64,000 nucleotides of DNA. It comes from Streptomyces sp. NBC_00370 (GTDB lineage Bacteria; Actinomycetota; Actinomycetes; Streptomycetales; Streptomycetaceae). The stretch spans positions 8,537,510-8,601,509 of the forward strand of contig NZ_CP107968.1 of assembly GCF_036084755.1 (NCBI RefSeq), written 5' to 3'. Both the position numbers and the translations under genes were made by a program. The notes under the pieces are model-generated. The model worked only from the letters and a program-made list of their open reading frames with translations, was not told the DNA's origin and ran no database searches. Of the stretch, positions 42,823-51,203 are shown piece by piece. Positions within the stretch are counted from its first letter, which is position 1, and each line of letters starts with the position of its first letter.

Positions 42823-43176
42823 TCACAGAAGATGGAGCCGTTCGGCCAGCTCGGTTGCCTGACGCCGGTAGGTGGGGCGTCCTCGTTCCACCAAGGACAC
42901 GACCAGCGTGCGGGCGAGCGGACTGCGCTGAAGGTCCTCCGGCGCGAACTCCTCGAGTTCCAGGAGGTGGATCAGCACCGCCGCGTCCTCACGGCGCAGG
43001 CTGTAACACTGGGCAACCGACAACGCGAACGTGAACTGCCGCTCCCTCGACGGAAGCCGAGCGGTCTCGACCTTGTCCGCTACGCGCAGCGCCTCCACGG
43101 CGTTGCCGTCGAGCATTTCCGCCGAGACGGCGTGCAGGAAGGCGTTGGTGGGGCCGAACGCCCTCCGCGCATCGCG
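42823..43176 (-). pseudogene. XRE-regulator C-terminal (TPR) relic
   Basis: The minus frame ending at 42823 encodes RRAFGPTNAFLHAVSAEMLD then SRERQFTFALSVAQCYSLRR and RPTYRRQATELAERLHLL. This is the conserved C-terminal TPR half of Streptomyces XRE regulators (FGPTN, QLA-type tail). The helix-turn-helix is missing; upstream frames do not supply it. In many genomes such a regulator precedes the HATPase/PF04672 set, so it may be the former regulator of this block. Confidence 0.65.
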
Positions 43177-43397
43177 CTGCTCCCCGCGCTCGCAGGGACG
43201 GACCCTCGATGGCGCCAACCTGCGTCAGGGTGAACGGCTGCTCCCGCATGACGCGGGTCGCAGAGTCGTGGTTGCCGTCCTTGCTCAGCGGCGGGGCGGA
43301 CGGCCGGCACCGCCGAACGGGGGCTGCTCATTCAGTCCGCGCGCCGCCCGCGTCGCTTCCCGGCCCCACGCCTGGTAACGCCTGTTATCATGAGGGT

Positions 43398-43637
43398 ATG
43401 GCGAAGACACAGCTAGGCGCGCGCGTCGACAGCGAGATCAAGCAACTGGCGGAGGCCCGGGCCAGGGACCGCGGCCTGAGCCTCGGCGAATACATCGCTG
43501 TCCTCGTGCACGAAGACAGCGAAGGGCTACGGCAGCGGGGCTTGGCCGCCGCAGAGCGGTTCCTCGCCGAGCACCAGAACGTCTTCGACGAAGCCGAAGA
43601 CGTTGACTGCCGCCCCCCCGGAGCGCACGCCGCCTGA
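43398..43637 (+). CDS. Antitoxin, ribbon-helix-helix-like
   Basis: ATG 43398 gives 79 residues. The N-terminal MAKTQLGARVDSEIKQLAEA then RARDRGLSLGEYIAVLVHED has the beta-strand plus two-helix pattern of ribbon-helix-helix DNA-binding antitoxins. The C-terminal half (RFLAEHQNVFDEAEDVD) would bind the toxin. The toxin gene starts within its stop codon (TGATG). The AT-rich TTATCAT just upstream is a probable -10 region. Confidence 0.8.
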   Translation: MAKTQLGARVDSEIKQLAEARARDRGLSLGEYIAVLVHEDSEGLRQRGLAAAERFLAEHQNVFDEAEDVDCRPPGAHAA

Positions 43638-44014
43638 TGGACCTGCACATTGATGTTCCCTGGATCTTGCAGGTCGCGGAGATCGCGGGGGCGGCTGATC
43701 CCGCCCCCGACGACTATGGGGTTCCGGTGGCTGCCGTCGCCGCTCACCGGGCCGAGTTGCTGGATCAGCCCATTTACGGCGGCCCCTACGCCTGCGCTGC
43801 CGCCCTGATTCACATCCTCGGCCGCTGCCGGTGGCTGGAGCGCTCCAACTTGGCCGTGGCCGCTGCAACGGGCGTGATGTATCTGGAGGCTGCCGGGATC
43901 CCCGTCAAGCCCGCTAAGGAGGACGCCATCGCCCTGCGCGACCTGCTGCGAGACCCCGCCTGCACCGCAGCGAGGATCGCCGCCCTGCTGCGCGACTGGC
44001 CTAGGCCCACCTGA
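43637..44014 (+). CDS. Doc/Fic-like toxin with degenerate core motif
   Basis: The 125-residue protein, MDLHIDVPWILQVAEIAGAA with LIHILGRCRWLERSNLAVAA and VKPAKEDAIALRDLLRDPAC, matches the Streptomyces group annotated as fic-family toxin component. The canonical Fic/Doc HPFxxGNKR loop is replaced by LERSNLAVAAATG, keeping only the Asn. Thus AMPylation or phosphorylation activity of the Doc type is uncertain. It is translated with the antitoxin (1-bp stop/start overlap). Confidence 0.75.
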   Translation: MDLHIDVPWILQVAEIAGAADPAPDDYGVPVAAVAAHRAELLDQPIYGGPYACAAALIHILGRCRWLERSNLAVAAATGVMYLEAAGIPVKPAKEDAIALRDLLRDPACTAARIAALLRDWPRPT

Positions 44015-44146
44015 TCTCCCAGCCGGGCTCACCTACTGGCCAGGCCGGTTGCAGGGAGAGCGTGTTGTTGGTCGGCCTTGCCCGGTTGGCCGCTCTCGAA
44101 GGAAGCCGAGGCACGCCGCCCCGGTCAATCCTGCTGACGGGCTGGA

Positions 44147-44385
44147 CTAGAAGAGGAACGGGTCGTCTTGGTCCCCGTGCTCCTGGTCCTCGCCGAACAG
44201 GCCGATCTGCCGGGCGCGTGCAGCGGCACGAGGTCCAACGATCAGGGGCAGGACACCAAAGAGCCGGGGTGCTCCCGGCGCATCCCTGGCTCGTCATGTC
44301 GAAAAACCCGCCCCATGCCCAGCCGTCCGGCAACCGGACCCGCGGCGATGAGCCGGTGACAGAACGGGCATTCCACGCGCGGCAT
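44147..44385 (-). pseudogene. Small zinc-ribbon protein relic
   Basis: From 44385 the minus strand reads MPRVECPFCHRLIAAGPVAG then RLGMGRVFRHDEPGMRREHP. It meets a stop after SLVSCP, continues SLDLVPLHA, then shifts frame to RQIGLFGEDQEHGDQDDPFL ending at 44147. The CPFC...SCP spacing is a zinc ribbon. One stop and one frameshift make it a pseudogene. The group appears in Streptomyces mobile regions; no function is known to me. Confidence 0.5.
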
Positions 44386-45599
44386 CATGCCCACCAGTCA
44401 CCCCGCTGCTGGCGGGCCGTTGCCGAGCCGGGTTGGGTTTTGCCTCCCCATGCCCACGCCACGAGGGCGGCACACAAGCGCAGTCGTCTGCCGCACGGTT
44501 CATTCATCTCCGCGGATGACCGGAACCTGTCGGGCCGCACAACCCCTCGGAACGCAGTCGCTGACCCACTCTTCGTGTCGGCCGCCGGGCGCGACGCCGG
44601 GTTCTTCGGATCGGCACGCCGATTCCTGGCCTTCATCTGCTTCTTCGCGGCTCGCTCGACGGCGCCTCCTGCGGGTTCGGTCAGGAGCGTTCGACCGGCG
44701 GAGGTGAACCGGTGAGTGAGAACTCGCTGCTGGACGCCGGAGCGTTCTCTCCGCGCGGGTGAGGTTGAACCGGCCCCGGTGCGATGGCTGGCGGGTCATC
44801 TGGGCGTGGGATGGGGATGGGATCCTCGCGTAGCTGCGTTCGTCGGTCGGGGGTTTCGTTCTCAGGGGCGTGGTGTGTACTGTCCGCGTCGCGACGGCGG
44901 TGCCCGGGGCCGACCATTGCGGCCCGACCGCGAGTCCGACCATGGCCGTCACCGCCCCGACCGTGGAGTGGTGACCGGTCAAGGTGCTGCGGATGATGTC
45001 TTGGGCGGTGTCGTGGAGCGAGGGTGCCGGGAGGACGGAATCGCGGATGTGTGTGGTTCACGGCGGAGCTCGGTCCGGCTGGCTGTTCTGGCTGAGAAGG
45101 CAGGCGCGCGGGGGTGTCGTGTCTTTGCGTACGTGGGCAAGGCCGCATTCTGCGTACCGACCGCTCAGTACCGGCAGCCCGCCCCGGCCAATGGGCGGCC
45201 AGGGGGTCTCGCGGGAAGAGACTGCGCGTCGATCGATGACCGTTGCGCATCGTGCTGGCGTGACTCCGGCCTGTGCGCAGTCGGGATATGGGCGGCTGAC
45301 CTGGGATGCGCAATCGATGCGCAGGGAGGGATTGTCAGTGCGCACCGACGGGCAGTGCGCACCGACGGGCAGTGCGCATCGTGCTGGCGTGACTCCGGCG
45401 GCCTGTGCGCAGTCGGGATGCGGGCGTCTGACCTGGGATGCGCAATCGATGCGCAGCTCCCATACCGGGTGTGTGCATCCGGTTGCATCAGGGTGCGTGC
45501 ACCGCACCTTGTAATCTGCGCACCACCGTATGGCCGGTGTGCCGGCTGCGCAGGGCACGGGGCCCCGGGAGCGGACGGGGAGCCATTCGTGGGGCCTCT
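44386..45599. other. Decayed, repeat-rich stretch
   Basis: No intact gene found. A 20-bp word, GCCTTGCCCGGTTGGCCGCT, lies at 44075-44094 just before it and again at 46489-46508, both followed by GAAGGAAGCCGA, so the zone is bounded by related copies. Hydrophobic minus-strand text near 44930-44985 (VGAVTAMVGLAVGP) resembles the repeat at 46236-46350. Confidence 0.45.
45244..45456. repeat. TGCGCA-rich direct repeats
   Basis: Two ~80-bp copies occupy 45244-45324 and 45373-45456 (both start TGCGCATCGTGCTGGCGTGA and end CGATGCGCAG). Between them, 17-bp units CAGTGCGCACCGACGGG repeat at 45336-45352 and 45353-45369. A diverged relative with many GTGCGCAC palindromes lies at 46615-46830. Confidence 0.75.
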
Positions 45600-45900
45600 G
45601 CTACGGAGACTGCGCAGCGAGTGCCACGTGTCCGGGATGGCCCCGAGCAGTTCGGCGGCCAGGCGTGAGCCGATGTCCTGCGACTGCCTGGACGGCCTGA
45701 CGGCGAGTTCGCACAGTCCCATGAGGCGGACACCGTCGGCACGAGCGGGACCGGGGGTGTCCAACAGTAGGTCGGGGCCCTACCAGTACTCGGGTGTGCA
45801 GAGGACGTGTAGCCGAAGCCGCTCATCGTGCCGCATGGGTACCCGGCGACCAGCGTGAAGCCTCCGAATCGGAGGCGGTTGGTCATCTGCGGGCCCGGCC
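45600..45900 (-). pseudogene. GNAT acetyltransferase relic
   Basis: Minus-strand text FGGFTLVAGYPCGTMSGFGY near 45860, then in another frame GVRLMGLCELAVRPSRQSQD followed by IGSRLAAELLGAIPDTW, rebuilds the central strand and acetyl-CoA loop (R-x-x-x-x-I/L-G-x-R-L) of a GNAT enzyme. The frame change and the missing C-terminus show decay. The expected Q/R-x-x-G-x-G/A has diverged. Confidence 0.45.
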
Positions 45901-46235
45901 GCACTTCCTCTGCCTGACCAGGGTGGGGCGCTCGTGCAGCGGCGCCAGTACTGTGCCGGATACTCGACCGGCTGAGCGCGTAGCGAGTCGGGACCAGCGA
46001 CGCCCGCACTTCGTGGGACTGGTCGCTGACCGAGACGACGGCGGCCGTCGGGTCCGGATCAGATCCGTCACACCGCCGACTTCGCCCGGCCCGCCCGGTG
46101 TTGGGTGGCCGGCAGTGACGGGAAGCCGCCGCGGGCGTCGACCGCGTACGAGCGGGCCCGGGTCGCGTGCCGCGCCGTCCGGGACGCGATCCGCACGGTC
46201 CGCGCAGCGGTGACCGTGCCCGACACCGTCGACGA

Positions 46236-46350
46236 TCCCGACCATGAGTCCGACCACGGGGCCGACCACAGCCGTCACCACCCCGACCATGAGTCCGACC
46301 ACGGGCCCGACCACAGCCGTCACCACCCCGACCAAGAGTCCGACCACGGC
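46236..46350. repeat. 45-bp tandem repeat (about 2.5 copies)
   Basis: The unit containing GACCATGAGTCCGACCACGG recurs with exact 45-bp spacing at 46240, 46285 and 46330. Because 45 is a multiple of three it gives 15-residue repeats on both strands: hydrophobic VVGLMVGVVTAVVGP on minus and DHESDHGPDHSRHHP on plus. The minus reading resembles small membrane proteins of Streptomyces plasmid spread regions, but no full gene could be defined. Confidence 0.75.
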
Positions 46351-46614
46351 CAGGGCCAAGATGTGGTGCCGGGGCAAAGGGATGCGCCCGCCGCGTAGAG
46401 CGCCGCAGAAGCCTCGGACGATGCCGTGGTACGTGGCGCGGGGGAGGACAGGGCGACGGATCCCGCGACGTGGATGCGCTCCCGGAGAGCCTTGCCCGGT
46501 TGGCCGCTTTCGCGAAGGAAGCCGACGCGCGTCGCGGCGCGCGGGCAGCAGAGCCCACCCGGCGCACCGACGGATCCCCAGCAACGCCAGCCCAGCCCCG
46601 GCCAAGGGTCCGCA

Positions 46615-46830
46615 CCAGGAGTGCGCAGGTAGGGGGTGCCGGTGCGCACCGACGACCGTGCGCACCGGCAGGGATGACCCGGGCAGAACGTGCGCATTCG
46701 AGACTTCGGTGTCTGACCCGGGATGCGCACCCAGGTGCGCAGTCACCGCACCGGGGTGCGCGCGCCGCCCCTCCTGATGCGCGCACCACCGCATCGCCGT
46801 GCGCACCGGCGGTGCACGGCGCGGAGCTTC
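46615..46830. repeat. GTGCGCAC palindrome-rich segment
   Basis: At least ten TGCGCA/GCGCAC words occur within ~215 bp, related to the 45244-45560 segment (for example GCACCACCGCATCGCC versus GCACCACCGTATGGCC). It precedes the small secreted peptide gene. Confidence 0.5.
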
Positions 46831-46976
46831 TGGAAGGGCGGCGCCATGGAACGAGGTGCCGGGGGGAGTACACGCCGTGTTCCTCAACTCCGTTTCTCGC
46901 GGGCTGGTTTGTACCTAGAGTCGTTGAGAGCTGTGCTGACCGAGTTGTCCGATCTCATCACCCGGGGGAAATGCTC

Positions 46977-47117
46977 ATGCGTACTATCGTTCGTGTGTCC
47001 GCTGGCCTGCTGGCTGCCGCCGCGCTCACGGTTGGGTTCATGCCCGGCGCTTCCGCTGCAGAGTCCACCGGTACCACCCAGTTCACCACCCTCTGCGTGG
47101 GCGGCTGCGCCCAGTAG
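46977..47117 (+). CDS. Small secreted peptide with a C-terminal Cys pair
   Basis: ATG 46977, with GGGGGA 8 nt upstream, encodes 46 residues; an in-frame ATG at 46971 is possible. MRTIVRVSAGLLAAAALTVG then FMPGASA is a textbook Sec signal with an Ala-Ser-Ala cleavage site. This would release a 19-residue peptide, AESTGTTQFTTLCVGGCAQ, holding Cys-x3-Cys. There is no biosynthetic enzyme next to it. It could be a secreted micro-peptide, a bacteriocin-like product or the remnant of a longer secreted protein. It lies upstream of the two ABC-F genes on the same strand. Confidence 0.6.
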   Translation: MRTIVRVSAGLLAAAALTVGFMPGASAAESTGTTQFTTLCVGGCAQ

Positions 47118-47599
47118 GACGCTCCGCACCGAATAGTCACCTGAGGGAACTGAGGGGCCCGGGTTCGCTGCAGCACCGCGCGCACTGGATATTTCCGGCC
47201 ACCGCCTGCCGCTCTCGCCGTGCCGGCGGTGGCGCCATAGCCTGATGAGTCTCGGGGCCTGACGTGGAGGTCAGCTATGCCCCTCACCGTCACGGACAGC
47301 TCGATCAGCCGCTCCCAAAATCGCGCGATCTCCGCCTTCGGTTCCTCGGTGTAGCGGGGGCTGTCGGGGAATTCGGGCCGGTAGTGGTCGCTGTAGAGCT
47401 TCTTGTCGCCGCTCCAGCCGGGGGCGGGGTTCGTCCGAAGAACACCCCGGGGTTCATCGTGCTGCCCCGGCGCCCGGGTATTTCCAGCGCGGGACGTTAA
47501 GGTCCTGGCTGTGCCCACAGGTGGAGGCGTGCACCGACAGGTTAGGCCGTATTGAGGTGAGAAAGCCTTGCTAAGCTGGGGGGCGACGGAGAACGTATC
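47118..47599. other. Gap between secreted peptide and ABC-F leader
   Basis: No intact gene. The minus strand near 47285-47400 reads DKKLYSDHYRPEFPDSPRYT then KAEIARFWERLIELSVTV, a fragment sharing its end with the relic near 21100. The ABC-F promoter should lie around 47500-47590. Confidence 0.45.
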
Positions 47600-47779
47600 G
47601 TGAGGAGTCATAGACGTGGTGGGTGACGACGACATCTCCGGGTGAGACCCGGATCTGACGGCCACCGGCTGGCGCTTGGAAGCGTTGCTGAGGTGGTCGG
47701 CTTCGTCGTACCCCCTTTTCCACGTCTGCCCGAGGCAGAGGTCTCTCGCTCTGTTCTCAGTACCTTTGAGGTCACTCCT
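47600..47779 (+). promoter_or_regulatory. Possible leader peptide and attenuator for the ABC-F genes
   Basis: GTG 47600, preceded by GGAG at a normal distance, opens an 8-codon frame (MRSHRRGG, stop 47624-47626). Directly after it, TCCGGGT (47637-47643) and ACCCGGA (47647-47653) form a hairpin. The remaining ~125 nt to the ABC-F start include GTACCCCCTTTTCC near 47709-47722. Translated leaders controlling ABC-F resistance genes by ribosome stalling are known (msr, vmlR types). This case is inference from layout. Confidence 0.4.
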
Positions 47780-49414
47780 ATGTCTGACGCCGCTCTCGTC
47801 TGCTCGAATGTCTCTTTCGCCTGGCCCGACGACACCTCCGTTTTCCACGAGCTGTCCTTCTCCATGCTGCCCGGCCGTACGGGTCTGGTCGCGCCCAACG
47901 GCTCGGGCAAGAGCACCCTGCTCAAGCTGATCGCCGGTGAGCTGAAGCCCGCCACTGGCTCGGTGTCGGTGAACGGCACACTCGGTTACCTCCCGCAGAC
48001 CCTGCCCTTGACCAGCGACCTCACCGTCGCCGAGGTGCTCGGCGTCGCCGCGATCATCCGGGCCATCGACGCGGTGGAGTCCGGCGATGTCGACGAGAAG
48101 CATTTCGTGACCATCGGTGAGGACTGGGACATCGAGGAGCGCACCCGCGCTCAGCTCGAGCGCCTGGGCCTGGCGGACCTCGCCCTGGACCGCAACCTGG
48201 GCACGCTCAGCGGCGGCCAGGTGGTCTCCCTGGGCCTGGCTGCCCAGTTGCTCAAGCTCCCCGACGTCCTCCTGCTCGACGAGCCGACCAACAACCTCGA
48301 CGTCCAGGCCCGCCACAGGCTCTACGACGTACTGTCGGACTTCAATGGCTGTCTGCTCCTGGTCAGCCACGACCGTGCGCTGCTTGACCGCATGGGGCGC
48401 ATCGCCGAACTCGGCAGCGACGAACTGCGCCTGCACGGCGGTAACTTCACCGAGTACGAGGAGGCCGTCCGCGCCGAGCAGGAGGTCGCCGAGAAGAACG
48501 TCCGCAACGCCGAGCAGGAACTGAAGCGGGAAAAGCGCGAGTTGCAGCAGGCCCGCGAGCGCGCCGAGCGGCGCGCGAGCAATGCGGCCAAGAACTTGAA
48601 GAACGCAGGGCTACCCAAGATTTTCGCCGGCACCATGAAGCGCGGCGCGCAGGAGGCCGCAGGCAGGTCGGGCACGGTGCACGCCTCCCGGGTCACTGAT
48701 GCCAAGGCCCGTCTCGACGAAGCGGGCCGGGCCATGCGCGAGGAGCTTCGGCTCACGCTGGAGCTGCCCGACACTCAGGTGCCCGGCGGCCGCAACCTGG
48801 TTTTCGGTGAGGGCATGCAGGTCCGCCTCGGGGGCAAGGACGTGTTCGCGCCCGGCGGCGTCGACCTGAGCATCCGGGGCCCCGAGCGCATCGCGCTGAC
48901 CGGGCCCAACGGCGCCGGCAAGTCCACCCTGATGCGGCTGGTCAGCGGCGAACTCGCTCCCAGCAGCGGGGAGATCACGCGCAATGAGGGGAGGATCGCG
49001 TACCTCTCGCAGCGTCTGGACCTGCTGCATCTGGACTGCACGGTGGCGGAGAACTTCGCCGCGTTCGCGCCCGAGCGGCCCGAGGCGGAGCGGATGAACC
49101 TGCTTGCCCGGTTCCTCTTCCGGGGCGCGCGGGCCCATCTGCCGGTGGGTGTGCTTTCCGGCGGCGAGCGGCTGCGCGCCACTCTCGCCTGCGTGCTGTG
49201 CGGGGAGCCGGCTCCGCATCTGCTGCTGCTCGATGAGCCCACCAACAACCTCGACCTGGTCAGCGCCGGCCAGTTGGAGAGCGCGCTCAACTCCTACCAA
49301 GGCGCTTTCATGGTGGTCAGCCACGACGAGCGGTTCCTCGCCGAGATCGGGATCGGCCGGTGGCTGCGGCTGGCTGAAGGAGTACTGAAGGAGACGGCCG
49401 CGCCGGCGGAGTGA
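47780..49414 (+). CDS. ABC-F family ATPase (ribosomal-protection type)
   Basis: ATG 47780 (GAGGT upstream) gives 544 residues. There are two ABC domains and no membrane segment. Domain 1 has APNGSGKSTLLKL, LSGGQVVSLGLAA and VLLLDEPTNNLD. Domain 2 has GPNGAGKSTLMRL, LSGGERLRATLAC and LLLLDEPTNNLD. A long charged coiled-coil linker lies between (VAEKNVRNAEQELKREKREL). This is the ABC-F pattern: such proteins enter the ribosomal E site and eject antibiotics. Which drug class is not evident. It is followed by a second ABC-F gene, which suggests a resistance locus. Confidence 0.92.
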   Translation: MSDAALVCSNVSFAWPDDTSVFHELSFSMLPGRTGLVAPNGSGKSTLLKLIAGELKPATGSVSVNGTLGYLPQTLPLTSDLTVAEVLGVAAIIRAIDAVESGDVDEKHFVTIGEDWDIEERTRAQLERLGLADLALDRNLGTLSGGQVVSLGLAAQLLKLPDVLLLDEPTNNLDVQARHRLYDVLSDFNGCLLLVSHDRALLDRMGRIAELGSDELRLHGGNFTEYEEAVRAEQEVAEKNVRNAEQELKREKRELQQARERAERRASNAAKNLKNAGLPKIFAGTMKRGAQEAAGRSGTVHASRVTDAKARLDEAGRAMREELRLTLELPDTQVPGGRNLVFGEGMQVRLGGKDVFAPGGVDLSIRGPERIALTGPNGAGKSTLMRLVSGELAPSSGEITRNEGRIAYLSQRLDLLHLDCTVAENFAAFAPERPEAERMNLLARFLFRGARAHLPVGVLSGGERLRATLACVLCGEPAPHLLLLDEPTNNLDLVSAGQLESALNSYQGAFMVVSHDERFLAEIGIGRWLRLAEGVLKETAAPAE

Positions 49415-49494
49415 ACCGCCGACGTGTGACCTGGCCCGCGCACGAGGCCATGCGCCCGGCGGGCCCACCACCGATTAGGCCAGGACGGTATCCC

Positions 49495-51150
49495 GTGCCC
49501 CAGCCCGCTCTGCTCGCCCACGACCTTGTCCGCGTCCTCGGCGGACGTCGCGTCATCGACGGCGTCTCGCTCACCGCATCCCCGGGTCACCGCATCGGCC
49601 TGATCGGGGAGAACGGCGTCGGCAAGTCCACCCTCCTGCGGTTGCTCGCAGGCTTGGACGAACCCGACGCGGGAAGCGTCACCCGCCCCCGCGAGCTCGG
49701 CTTCCTCCACCAGGAAATGGCGTTCGACGCGAACTTGACCCTCGCCGCCGTACTGGACGAGGCGCTGCGCGAGACACGTGAGGATCTCGCCGAGCTGGAC
49801 CGGCTCGGCGAGGAGTTGGCCGGCGTCCCCGAGGACGACCCCGGCCACCAGGAACTCCTCGATTCCTACGGCAGATGTCTCGAACGAGCCCAGGACCGGG
49901 AGTCATGGGACGCCGACCGCCGTGCCGCGCTTGTCCTGGACGGCCTCGGCCTCGGCGCCTTCGGCCACGACCGGCGCCTCGGCTCGCTGTCCGGGGGGCA
50001 GCGCGGCCGGCTGGCCCTGGCCGCGCTGCTGGTCCGGCGGCCCTTCGCGCTGCTCCTGGACGAGCCGACCAACCACCTCGACGACGAGGCCGCCGCCTTT
50101 CTTGAGGGGCAGGTCCGGTCACTGCCCGGCACCGTGGTGCTCGCGAGCCACGACCGGGCGTTTCTCGACGCCGTCAGCACCGACCTGATCGACCTCGACC
50201 CGGCATTGGACGGACCTGTCCGCTACGGCGGCAACTACAGCGCGTACCTGTCCGCGAAGCACGCCGAGCGGCAGCGCTGGGAGCGGCGGTACGCCGAGGA
50301 GCAGGAGGAACTTGAAAAACTGCGCGAGTCGGCAGGAGTGTCCGCCCACCGGGTGGCCCCGGACCGGGGCCGCGTCGACAACGAGAAGATGGGGTACGGC
50401 CACCGTGCCGGCCGAGTGCAGCAGACGGTCTCCCGCCGGGTGCGCAACGCTGTCCGGCGGTTGGAGGAGCTGGAGCGCACCCGGGTCGCCGAGCCGCCTC
50501 GCCCCCTGCGATTCGTCGCCGGGGACCTCGCGAGGGGAGCCGAGGAAAGCACAGAACCGCTGGTGGGACTGCGAAACGTACGGGTGCCGGGCCGGTTGGC
50601 GCTGGACAGCCTCAATGTGATGGCGGCCGATCGGCTCTTGGTCACCGGCGGCAACGGGGCTGGCAAATCGACGCTGCTCGCCGTCCTCGCCGGACGGCTC
50701 CCCGCCGAGGGCGAGGTGTACATGCGGCGGTTCCTGACGGTGGGGCTCCTCACCCAGGACACGGTGTTCGAACGGCCGGGGCGTACGGTTCGCGACACCT
50801 ACGAACTGTCGCTCGGGCAGGCGCGGGCGCAGAGCGTGCCGCTGGCTTCGCTCGGCCTGATGCAGGAGACGGACCTGGACAAGCCGGTCGGCCAGTTGTC
50901 CGTGGGGCAGCGGCGCCGCTTGGCGCTGTCGCTCCTGGTGGCCCACCCGCCCCACGTGCTGTTGCTCGACGAGCCCACGAACCACCTCTCCCCCCGCCTG
51001 TGCGACGAACTGGAAGAAGCGCTCGGCACCGGACCAGGCGCCATTGTGGTCGCCAGCCACGACCGCTGGCTGCGCCGGCGGTGGCAGGGCCGAGAAGTAC
51101 GACTGGATTCTGAGCCGGGCCGGCGGACGAGCAACGTCCGAACTCGCTGA
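49495..51150 (+). CDS. ABC-F family ATPase, TlrC/SrmB-like
   Basis: I prefer GTG 49495 (AGGACGG site) giving 551 residues, starting PQPALLAHDLVRVLGGRRVI. A GTG at 49411 overlapping the previous stop would add a non-conserved Pro-rich arm. Domain 1 has IGENGVGKSTLLRLL, LGSLSGGQRGRLAL and LLLDEPTNHLD. Domain 2 has GGNGAGKSTLLAV, LSVGQRRRLALSL (GG changed to VG) and LLLDEPTNHL. The text resembles macrolide-producer self-resistance ABC-F proteins such as TlrC. It is cytosolic and acts on ribosomes. It differs clearly from the first ABC-F, so the pair is not a recent duplicate. Confidence 0.92.
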   Translation: MPQPALLAHDLVRVLGGRRVIDGVSLTASPGHRIGLIGENGVGKSTLLRLLAGLDEPDAGSVTRPRELGFLHQEMAFDANLTLAAVLDEALRETREDLAELDRLGEELAGVPEDDPGHQELLDSYGRCLERAQDRESWDADRRAALVLDGLGLGAFGHDRRLGSLSGGQRGRLALAALLVRRPFALLLDEPTNHLDDEAAAFLEGQVRSLPGTVVLASHDRAFLDAVSTDLIDLDPALDGPVRYGGNYSAYLSAKHAERQRWERRYAEEQEELEKLRESAGVSAHRVAPDRGRVDNEKMGYGHRAGRVQQTVSRRVRNAVRRLEELERTRVAEPPRPLRFVAGDLARGAEESTEPLVGLRNVRVPGRLALDSLNVMAADRLLVTGGNGAGKSTLLAVLAGRLPAEGEVYMRRFLTVGLLTQDTVFERPGRTVRDTYELSLGQARAQSVPLASLGLMQETDLDKPVGQLSVGQRRRLALSLLVAHPPHVLLLDEPTNHLSPRLCDELEEALGTGPGAIVVASHDRWLRRRWQGREVRLDSEPGRRTSNVRTR

Positions 51151-51203
51151 CGGTCGATGCGGACAACAACGGCTGCAACACCCAGGCACTTAGCGCAGCG
51201 GCA

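Noticed and set aside
45244..45456. CRISPR array
   Set aside because: Repeat units are adjacent or unequal, there are no regular unique spacers and no cas genes.
45488..46887. Long minus-strand frames of 334 and 461 residues
   Set aside because: They cross obvious repeats and the GNAT relic, change character repeatedly and have no consistent domain; I treat the zone as decayed.
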